Positions 32,549 through 38,968 of a DNA stretch of 38,968 nt are shown here, piece by piece. Position numbers and translations under genes: made by a program. Under the pieces are notes generated by a model that did not search any database, was not told where the DNA came from, and saw only the letters and a program-made list of their open reading frames with translations. This DNA comes from an uncultured Roseburia sp. (GTDB lineage Bacteria; Bacillota; Clostridia; Lachnospirales; Lachnospiraceae). The DNA lies in NCBI GenBank assembly GCA_945787015.1, contig CALZGM010000027.1, positions 1-38,968 on the forward strand, read 5' to 3'. Every line of letters begins with the position of its first letter. Positions within the stretch are counted from its first letter, which is position 1.

Positions 32549-33313
32549 ATGGGACGTTTAGATGGTAAGGTTGCCATTATTACAGGCAGTAATTCCGGTG
32601 TAGGCGCAGCTACAGCAGAATTATTTGCAAAAGAAGGAGCAAAGGTTGTAATCAGTGCCCGTCGTCAGGGTCCTTTAGATGAAGTAGCTGAAAAAATTCG
32701 CGCAAACGGCGGAGAAGTTTTAGCTGTACCAACCGATGTTTCAAAGGTAGAGGACGTTGAGAATTTAGTAGCAAAAACAGTAGAAACTTTTGGTAAAATT
32801 GATATTCTGGTAAACAACGCCGGTGTATTGGAATCCGGCTTAAAACCGGTTGACCAATTTTTGGAAGAAGACCTTGATTATGTATTTTCTATTAATACAA
32901 AAGGTACGATGTACTGTACCAGAGCTGTTGTAAAAGAAATGGAAAAAGTTGGTTTCGGTTCTATTGTAAACTTAGACTCTATTGCAGGTCTCTTTGGATG
33001 TGGCGGAGCTTCATACGTTACTTCAAAGGCTGCTGTGATTGGTTTTACAAAACATACCGCTTTGCGTTATGCCGGAACCGGTATTCGTTGTAATTCCGTA
33101 TGTCCAAGTACCATCGTTACTCCTATGACAAAAAATGCAAATCCGGCTGACTTAGATAAAAACATGTTTGGACAGATGATGTCACACTTAGATTTAAAAG
33201 CTCAGCCATGTATGCCTGAAGATGTTGCTAACATTTTATTATTCTTAGCAAGTGATGAATCCCGCGCGATTACAGGACAGGTTATCGTTTCTGATTTTGG
33301 CAGCAGTTTGTAA
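32549..33313 (+). CDS. short-chain dehydrogenase/reductase (SDR)
   Basis: A 254-residue classical SDR oxidoreductase. Seen: nucleotide-binding TGSNSGVG (12-19), NNAG (89-92), catalytic Ser144 and Tyr156xxxLys160 (ASYVTSKAA). Arg38-Arg39 after the second strand suggest a preference for NADP(H). TTAGGAGG lies before the ATG. Substrate cannot be told; resemblance to ketoacyl-ACP reductases and hydroxysteroid dehydrogenases is general to the fold. It is a single gene with a terminator right after it and shares its control region with the coiled-coil membrane protein. Confidence 0.85.
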   Translation: MGRLDGKVAIITGSNSGVGAATAELFAKEGAKVVISARRQGPLDEVAEKIRANGGEVLAVPTDVSKVEDVENLVAKTVETFGKIDILVNNAGVLESGLKPVDQFLEEDLDYVFSINTKGTMYCTRAVVKEMEKVGFGSIVNLDSIAGLFGCGGASYVTSKAAVIGFTKHTALRYAGTGIRCNSVCPSTIVTPMTKNANPADLDKNMFGQMMSHLDLKAQPCMPEDVANILLFLASDESRAITGQVIVSDFGSSL

Positions 33314-33318
33314 AATCT

Positions 33319-33862
33319 TTACATGACATAAAAGAGACTTCCCTTCGAAGTCTCTTTTTTTATGCAAATCATTATATATACCATCACAACTGCCGTAATA
33401 CCTTCCGCTACCGGAAAAGCCAGCCAGATACCTGTCATTCCAAGCTTCATCGGGAACATAAAAAGATAGTCAAATACGATATTAAACAAACTGCTCAGTA
33501 GAGTTGCTGACATAGCAAGGGAGGGAGAACCATCATTTCTGACAAAAGCATTGAAAATGTAATTCAGCATAAAAAATAGCGTTGAAGAAGTATAATTCCG
33601 CTGTCTGCTCTTTTCTTGCCTGTGCAATACTGTAACGAATGGCTGAACCCACACCCATCATAGATCCAATTGCAAAAATGAGACTATAAACAGGCAGCAC
33701 TAAATTCAATGCTGCAATCCCATTTGCTCCCTCTGCAAAGGAAATGAAAAAGGTGTCTGCCAGAATGTAGGCGGAGATGCCTATCATACCTAATATATTT
33801 TGAGATATATATTTAAAAAATTGCCTGTTAATTGATGTTCCTTTCAATACTTGGTTCCTCAA
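33319..33862 (-). pseudogene. decayed MATE family efflux transporter
   Basis: Pieces of a MATE multidrug exporter lie in two frames. An N-terminal piece (33862 to about 33598) reads INRQFFKYISQNILGMIGIS...LVLPVYSLIFAIGSMMGVGSAIRYSIAQA, the normal beginning of clostridial MATE proteins. After a frameshift and loss of roughly 40 codons, a second piece (about 33590-33319) reads LNYIFNAFVRNDGSPSLAMSATLLSSLFNIVFDY and then jumps at KLGMTGIW to LAFPVAEGITAVVMV, a segment that belongs near the C-terminus. About 230 codons of a normal 440-450 residue protein are missing there. It is not expected to be functional. Confidence 0.82.
33331..33362 (+). terminator. intrinsic terminator of the SDR gene
   Basis: AAAGAGACTT (33331-33340) pairs with AAGTCTCTTT (33348-33357), with a 7-base loop and a run of T to 33361. 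Confidence 0.9.
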
Positions 33863-33945
33863 ACTTTTCTCTCATTCTTAAATTATTTTGTATTAAGTTC
33901 GACTATGATTATCTATCATCTTATCAACAATGGTCAGTAAAGTAC

Positions 33946-35385
33946 CTATGCAAACAAATCTTCCGCTGTAATAATTGCTTGTATCTCACCTGAATAGGCA
34001 TTTTCCTCCACTCCATAGGTCGTAATTAGTGTCGGATGGATTGCATATTTGGTGTCAGTCTTTTTAATAAAATCTGAGATTTTTCTCTTCTGATCTTTGT
34101 CATATTTTGCATCAACCACGTAATCAGTCTCAGAATATTTCATTTCACATACATTGATTACCTGATCCTTTCTAACAATAAGTAAATCTATCTGCGAGCC
34201 TAGTATTCCTTTTTCTACATCTTTACTACATTGCCATGCGTTTATTTCCGTGTACACTCCCGCAATACCTAGCGCCTTCTTTATCTGAGCAATGTGCTCA
34301 AAACATACTCTTTCGAAGGCTACTCCACTCCATGCACGAACTATAGGGGTGTTGCTTTGCTCTTTCCAAAAATTTTCATTTTGAACATTATTTCTCAAAA
34401 ATTTGTAATAAAACAATGTATAATTATCCATTAACTGATATAAACATTTTTTTTGTTTGTAGCCAAAGGGGATATATTTTCTTATAAATCCACAATTTTC
34501 AAGTTCATTTAGTTTTCGGGTTAATTCACCTGAACTGGCGATGCCCGTAAGATTACTTATTTCATCTCTGGTTATTCCTTTACCTACTGTACTTAATGCT
34601 TCTACAATTTTTAAATATTGACCAGGCTTATTAAATAATGCACTGTAAAGATTCTCATATTCATTCGACAGAGGAGCCCCCTCTTTAAAGAATAAGTCAT
34701 CAATATTTTGAGGAAGGCTTTTTCCTTTTTTAAGTAAACTCCAATAGTATGGAACTCCTCCCATTATCATATAACATTGTAAAATCTGATGTCTGTTAAA
34801 AACTATTTTTTTACTTTCCAAATACTCCTCACATTCGCGCAGTGTAAATGGTTTTAAATGTATCTGTCCTGTAAGTCTATTGTGTAATCCGCCTCTTGCA
34901 TTTACTATATTCTTTATCATCCAATAGGTTGCCGATGCACATACAATTAATATAACATCCTTCTTTGCTCTGGCAGTTACCCAACCGTTCCAAAAACTCT
35001 CAAGAGCTGATATTAAACCGCTATCCTTTGTATCCATCCACGACAGTTCGTCAATAAAGATAACCTTCTTCTCCTGGTCAGATTCATTAATCACTTCCTT
35101 TAACGCATTAAACGCATCATTCCATGTTTCAAGTTTATTGTCGCCCTTGTATCCTGCATCTTTCAACGATTCAGCAAATTTTCCAAGTTGAGCAGACTTT
35201 CTCGCCCCTGGTTCAATTTGATTATTGCTTATTCCTGTATGTTGGAAGGTAAACTTGTGTTCAAAACTTTCCCTAACCAAATACGTTTTTCCAATTCTTC
35301 TTCGTCCAAAAACAGCTATGAATTGTGGTTCTTCTTCATTCATCAGTGAAAGTAAATAAGCTTTTTCTTCTTTTCTTCCTACCAT
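33946..35385 (-). CDS. AAA ATPase with C-terminal nuclease-like (DUF234) domain
   Basis: A 479-residue protein of the archaeal-type ATPase/DUF234 family. Seen: MVGRKEEKAYL start, Walker A GRRRIGKT (27-34), Walker B VIFIDELSWMD (about 105-115), the family segment MIMGGVPYYWSLLKKG (about 205-220), a winged-helix region (about 260-310), and a C-terminal IDLLIVRKDQVINVCEMK in which Asp400, Glu414 and Lys416 fit a PD-(D/E)XK nuclease core. The role of the family is not established; it is patchily distributed and often treated as accessory. AAGGAAAG precedes the ATG. The gene stands alone with its own promoter and a 13-bp inverted repeat upstream. Confidence 0.82.
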   Translation of the reverse strand: MVGRKEEKAYLLSLMNEEEPQFIAVFGRRRIGKTYLVRESFEHKFTFQHTGISNNQIEPGARKSAQLGKFAESLKDAGYKGDNKLETWNDAFNALKEVINESDQEKKVIFIDELSWMDTKDSGLISALESFWNGWVTARAKKDVILIVCASATYWMIKNIVNARGGLHNRLTGQIHLKPFTLRECEEYLESKKIVFNRHQILQCYMIMGGVPYYWSLLKKGKSLPQNIDDLFFKEGAPLSNEYENLYSALFNKPGQYLKIVEALSTVGKGITRDEISNLTGIASSGELTRKLNELENCGFIRKYIPFGYKQKKCLYQLMDNYTLFYYKFLRNNVQNENFWKEQSNTPIVRAWSGVAFERVCFEHIAQIKKALGIAGVYTEINAWQCSKDVEKGILGSQIDLLIVRKDQVINVCEMKYSETDYVVDAKYDKDQKRKISDFIKKTDTKYAIHPTLITTYGVEENAYSGEIQAIITAEDLFA

Positions 35386-35441
35386 ATAATAACTTTCCTT
35401 CCATATCTGTGATTTTATCCCACTTTTTGAAACTTTATTAT

Positions 35442-35470
35442 ATTATATGGCACTTCAGTTTTGAAATCAA
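35442..35470 (-). promoter_or_regulatory. promoter of the AAA ATPase gene
   Basis: On the minus strand TTGATT (35470-35465) and a perfect TATAAT (35447-35442) are 17 bases apart. Confidence 0.75.
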
Positions 35471-35471
35471 C

Positions 35472-35514
35472 AAAATTTCCAAAACTTATATTTTTTCTTA
35501 TTTTTGGAAATTTT
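35472..35514. repeat. 13-bp inverted repeat upstream of the AAA ATPase promoter
   Basis: AAAATTTCCAAAA (35472-35484) is perfectly complementary to 35502-35514, with a 17-base AT-rich loop. It abuts the -35 box of the ATPase promoter. The remaining gene-free sequence from 35386 to 35698 holds only this, the promoter and the kinase terminator. Confidence 0.7.
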
Positions 35515-35589
35515 ATTTGTCATATATAATCCATCCACATAAGAATAATCTACATATCTTGATTGTCATCTAATTTTTGGACATAAGAA

Positions 35590-35630
35590 AAGCGCCTTAC
35601 CCACCACCATTTGATGATGAGCTGACGCTT
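35590..35630 (-). terminator. terminator of the hybrid histidine kinase gene
   Basis: On the minus strand AAGCGTC pairs with GGCGCTT (35630-35624/35596-35590), and CTCATCATC pairs with GGTGGTGGG through G.U wobbles. TTCTTAT follows. It lies about 70 bases past the stop codon. Confidence 0.65.
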
Positions 35631-35698
35631 CATAATATGTCTGTATTCTTTTACAAAAGAGATACTCGTTGTTAACTCCTGTTAGCAGCATTGCTTTC

Positions 35699-37885
35699 TT
35701 ACCGATTCAAATTTCTTGCTATCGTCTTTGCAACCTCATCCATCACAATAGGTTTTGACAAATGCCCATTCATTCCGGCATCCAAAGATGCCTGTACATC
35801 CTCAGCAAAGGCATTTGCTGTCATTGCAATAATAGGAATTGCTTCGCCATCAGGACGATTTTGCAAATTGCGGATAACATTAGTCGCCTCATAACCATTC
35901 TTATTTGGCATCATGACGTCCATAAGAATGATATCAAATGTGCCCGGTGGGTTATCAGTAAAGATATTTACAACTTCATCACCATCACTAGCTCTGGTAA
36001 TTTGCATTCCAAGTTCTTCCAATTGCACAATTGCTATCTCAGCATTTAGTTCATTGTCTTCAGCTAAGAGAACTTTTAAGCCGGTCAAGTCTACTTTACC
36101 AACAGCATAATCTGTTTTCTTTACTTCACATGCATCAGTAATCTCCATAGGTAATTCAACGGTAAAGGTTGAACCCATACCCTTCTTGCTCTCCACAGAA
36201 ATAGTTCCACCCATCAGGTCAACATACTTTTTTGTGATGGCCATACCTAAACCGGTACCCTTATACTGCGTCCGGGCACCGTGGTCTTCCTGTGAAAATT
36301 CGTCAAAAATATGGTCAACAAATTCTTCAGCCATACCGATACCGGTATCGGTTATTCGATATCGTACATTGATGTAGTGGTCATCAATTCCCGGATGATA
36401 GCTAACCGCATAAGTGACGGTCCCTCCATCATTCGTAAACTTTACTGCATTTCCAAGAATGTTTACCAACATCTCCCTAACTCGCACTGCATCAGTCAAT
36501 ACATAGCGAGTTTGCGGTTCTTCCAGTTCGGTTTGGAAGGTGATATTACGATTGGATAGGTAGCCGTACATGATGGTAAGCACCGAATCCGAAACTTCAA
36601 CAATATCAACAGGTGTGGGCACGTATTTGATTTTACCGCTTTCAATACGGCTGATGTCTAACACATCATTGATAAGAGCAAGCAAATGCTCGGAACTATC
36701 ACTGATTTTATCCAGACAACTCTTAATCTCAGGCGGTGGATTATGTTTCAGTGCAATATTGGTAAAACCGATAATGGCATTCATAGGCGTCCGAATGTCG
36801 TGAGACATATTGTTGAGGAAAGTGCTTTTTGCTGCATTGGCTGACTCTGCCACCAAACGCAGTTGATTCAATTCCTTGTTTGTCTCCTGCTCCATTTTCA
36901 CCATCTGGCTGCTGCGTTGTACTTTAATTAAACTGAAGAACGCCAATAGCATCAGTAACGCCATAACTGATATGAAAATCGTCAGCGTCCGAATGGTGGA
37001 ATTCATCATATTCATGGTACTGATTGCCACAGAGTCCGCAGGAATCAGAAGCATCAACGTCATGTCATAGTCATCCAGTGTTGTAAGACAATAGTAATAT
37101 TCAGTCTGATCCAGCAGGATATTCGCAGCCGCAATACCATTCTTGTCCAGTTGCTCTTTAACCGTGTCAAAACTCTGTTCTTGAACATACTCCACTTCTC
37201 TCAGCGCCTTGTAAATATTCCGGGCACCAATCACATCGTCATTGTCTGCATCAAAATAGGCCAGTGTTCCGTTGTTTTTGATGATATAGGTTGCCGCCTT
37301 GCCGCCGTATGTCTCGGTTGTGTAATACTGTTTCATCGTTCGAATATCCTTCAGTAGCACAACATGGGTAAAGCGTACATTCTCCTCTCCCACTGTGATA
37401 GGAGAATCCAGCTCCTGCGAAAATACCAGAAAGCTGCCTTCGATATTGTCAGTTTCAGAAACGAAGGTATGCCGATTATTCCCGTCTATCAGATGGCTGA
37501 CGTCGAGCCAGATGCCCACAGAACCATCTCTCAGATACCCTGTACCCTGTGCATCCAAAAACATCACCCGGCTTCCATACATATCCGTGCAGAACATCTT
37601 TTCCAAAAGAGCGATGTTATCGCATAATTCCTGTATGTTTTCAAAATGCTGCCCCTGCGCAGCGTTATTCAGTCCTTCCACTAAATTCCAATGGGTATGA
37701 AGGCCGCTGTCCAGATTTGCCTGAATCTGAGTAACCATTTCCTCCAGCTGGCTGGAACGCTCCTCAATCGTCAACTTCATCAAAGAATTACGCATGAAGA
37801 GCACACCAAACGCCAGGACAACAACCAAAATTATCGCAAACGCAACAGGAAAAAGATATTTAGTTGTATGTTTTCTCTCTTGCAT
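35699..37885 (-). CDS. hybrid sensor histidine kinase with receiver domain
   Basis: A 728-residue membrane sensor kinase. Seen: transmembrane helix 1 (about 13-31), an extracellular sensor domain (about 32-298, probably Cache-like), transmembrane helix 2 (about 300-320), the phosphoacceptor His362 in NNMSHDIRTPMNAIIGF, ATP-binding N, G1 and G2 boxes (NAVKF, DTGIGM, GTGLGMAITK), and a C-terminal receiver (about 605-728) with LLAEDNE and phosphoacceptor Asp in DIILMDVMMPNKNG. There is no output or HPt domain, so the phosphate must pass to another protein. GGGAGA precedes the ATG. It follows the solute-binding/nucleotidase fusion gene by 56 bases, which suggests that protein delivers the signal. 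Confidence 0.92.
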   Translation of the reverse strand: MQERKHTTKYLFPVAFAIILVVVLAFGVLFMRNSLMKLTIEERSSQLEEMVTQIQANLDSGLHTHWNLVEGLNNAAQGQHFENIQELCDNIALLEKMFCTDMYGSRVMFLDAQGTGYLRDGSVGIWLDVSHLIDGNNRHTFVSETDNIEGSFLVFSQELDSPITVGEENVRFTHVVLLKDIRTMKQYYTTETYGGKAATYIIKNNGTLAYFDADNDDVIGARNIYKALREVEYVQEQSFDTVKEQLDKNGIAAANILLDQTEYYYCLTTLDDYDMTLMLLIPADSVAISTMNMMNSTIRTLTIFISVMALLMLLAFFSLIKVQRSSQMVKMEQETNKELNQLRLVAESANAAKSTFLNNMSHDIRTPMNAIIGFTNIALKHNPPPEIKSCLDKISDSSEHLLALINDVLDISRIESGKIKYVPTPVDIVEVSDSVLTIMYGYLSNRNITFQTELEEPQTRYVLTDAVRVREMLVNILGNAVKFTNDGGTVTYAVSYHPGIDDHYINVRYRITDTGIGMAEEFVDHIFDEFSQEDHGARTQYKGTGLGMAITKKYVDLMGGTISVESKKGMGSTFTVELPMEITDACEVKKTDYAVGKVDLTGLKVLLAEDNELNAEIAIVQLEELGMQITRASDGDEVVNIFTDNPPGTFDIILMDVMMPNKNGYEATNVIRNLQNRPDGEAIPIIAMTANAFAEDVQASLDAGMNGHLSKPIVMDEVAKTIARNLNR

Positions 37886-37941
37886 ATGAGTGTTCTCCCA
37901 AAATCTCTTTTATATGCTGCGTATCAGCGACTTATCTGCTT

Positions 37942-38968
37942 TCATCGTAAGATTATATAATCCGTAGGGGCTTCCAACTGTTCACCCTGTTCCACCAGAC
38001 GCTGCATCAGGTATCCTTCTGTCCTGGGACCGGAGGTATCGACTTCTGATACTCCCATCTCCTCCATGACCTCGGACATATACCAGTCGCGTTCGCCGTA
38101 GAGCAGGAAAGAATAGGTTGCACTGCGATCCAGTTCCTTTCCATCAATGGTCAGGGCGTTTAGTGTATAACCACTGTCTGTTTTTGTAATGTCCATCTCG
38201 AAACCGCTGGAAACATACAGGGTGCTGTCATTGCAGACTGCGCCACGGTTGCCTGTCATCGAGAGTGTCGTCTCCACAAGCGTATAAATCTGGTCGCCGG
38301 TCAATTCCATAAGACCTGGCCAGCCACCGTCATTCTTTGCCAGATAACCCAGATCTTTCTGGGAATAGTCACCACTGTAGATGTCGCTGGCCACATAGCA
38401 GGACTGCATAAACACCAAATCCGCACCGGACAACACGCGCATGGTATTTGCAAGAGCGGAAGCCGCCTGATTACCGTGCTCAGGGGTGAATTCGTTGGAG
38501 TAAGCGGTGTCGATGTGGGCAACAATCTCAGTGCCGAGTTCTTCTCCTGCCAACTCCTTATTAAATGCAGCTAACGCTTCCTTGGCAGTTTTCACTTCAT
38601 CATTCAGAATCATCTGCACCACATCTTTGGAAATGCGGAACATCTCATTGGATGCCAGACGTATATAAAGCTTATTCTGCTCAATATAAGGCTTCAGGTT
38701 ATCCATCTCCGGCATCAGTTCCAGCGTTACATCCTTTTTGTAAGGCACCATATTTTTGCCGTATGAAATATGATCCTGTCCCTGCTGATTTACCATGGCA
38801 GTCATAATGTCCAGAATCAGCTCTTCTCGTTTGGGGTCATCCATCCCCTTGTTAGAAGCCGCAATCTGAAAAGTTGGATAAGTCAGATACCAGTTGTCCC
38901 GCTCTGTCCGACCGATGTAGGACGGATTTTGCGGACATTCAAAATAAAAAAGAATGTGGAGGTAACAG
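37942..38968 (-). CDS. solute-binding protein / 5'-nucleotidase C-terminal domain fusion (5' end outside window)
   Basis: The frame is open to the right edge, so the start is missing; 341 residues are visible. The first 115 or so (YIGRTERDNWYLTYPTFQIAA...NLKPYIEQNKLYIRLASN) resemble the C-terminal part of an extracellular sugar-type solute-binding protein. The rest resembles the C-terminal substrate-binding domain of 5'-nucleotidases (EHGNQAASALANTMRVLSGADLVFM, DLGYLAKNDG, LMELTGDQIYTLVE). The usual NGGGIR loop, whose Arg contacts substrate, reads MQSCYVASDI here, so catalysis is doubtful and a sensory or binding role more likely. It is the upstream partner of the hybrid kinase. An ATG at 38844 is internal. 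Confidence 0.7.
   Translation of the reverse strand, partial: CYLHILFYFECPQNPSYIGRTERDNWYLTYPTFQIAASNKGMDDPKREELILDIMTAMVNQQGQDHISYGKNMVPYKKDVTLELMPEMDNLKPYIEQNKLYIRLASNEMFRISKDVVQMILNDEVKTAKEALAAFNKELAGEELGTEIVAHIDTAYSNEFTPEHGNQAASALANTMRVLSGADLVFMQSCYVASDIYSGDYSQKDLGYLAKNDGGWPGLMELTGDQIYTLVETTLSMTGNRGAVCNDSTLYVSSGFEMDITKTDSGYTLNALTIDGKELDRSATYSFLLYGERDWYMSEVMEEMGVSEVDTSGPRTEGYLMQRLVEQGEQLEAPTDYIILR

Noticed and set aside
35691-37734. Several plus-strand open frames opposite the hybrid kinase
   Set aside because: All are antisense shadows of a complete kinase gene with intact catalytic motifs; none has a ribosome-binding site or family motif.

Overview
This window looks like a chromosomal stretch from a low-to-moderate GC anaerobic Firmicute, most likely a gut Lachnospiraceae (Clostridia). 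Clues are the rubredoxin-flavoprotein fusion, the yaaR/holB/ricT/trmN6/rsmI housekeeping cluster, strong GGAGG ribosome-binding sites, abundant TATAAT promoters, GPH and Liv transporters, and the peptide families. The genus cannot be fixed from sequence alone. Most genes lie on the minus strand. The right edge cuts a gene, and the left edge may also.

Layout. 1-2716: a 2-keto-3-deoxygluconate-type kinase facing a GPH sugar symporter across a bidirectional terminator (uronate/sugar use). 2764-6673: an Rpn/PD-(D/E)XK protein with a tandem-repeat tail, a GGDEF-GAF protein, a flavin reductase-rubredoxin and a cytidylate kinase-like protein. 6691-11554: a complete branched-chain amino acid ABC importer (livJ, strong terminator, then livHMGF from its own promoter). 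11730-13847: rsmI and a CapA-like lipoprotein. 14016-21625: a six-gene alpha-glucoside operon (binding lipoprotein, two permeases, GH31, LacI regulator, GH13) behind a consensus promoter and two matching LacI-type operators. It sits inside an otherwise conserved housekeeping cluster (guanylate kinase-like, yaaR, holB, ricT, trmN6 ... rsmI; 13011-25530). 25575-30336: a D,D-carboxypeptidase with a hairpin-rich leader, trmB, a polysaccharide deacetylase, a strikingly structured element (28698-28845), tRNA-Lys(CTT) and pepT. 30417-33313: an XRE membrane protein, a membrane-anchored coiled-coil protein with three FliM-like peptides, and a divergent SDR dehydrogenase sharing a symmetrical operator region. 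33319-38968: a decayed MATE transporter, an AAA ATPase/nuclease-like protein, a hybrid histidine kinase, and the 3' part of a solute-binding/5'-nucleotidase-C fusion, probably the kinase's sensor partner.

The best candidate for something undescribed is 28698-28845: an outer 21-bp stem enclosing three hairpins. Each of its three mismatches on the plus strand becomes a G.U pair on the minus strand, which argues for a minus-strand structured RNA downstream of tRNA-Lys. Next are the protein with triple FliM-like motifs, its shared divergent operator, and the solute-binding/5'-nucleotidase-C fusion beside a hybrid kinase. All functional calls are made by reading motifs; no database search was run.
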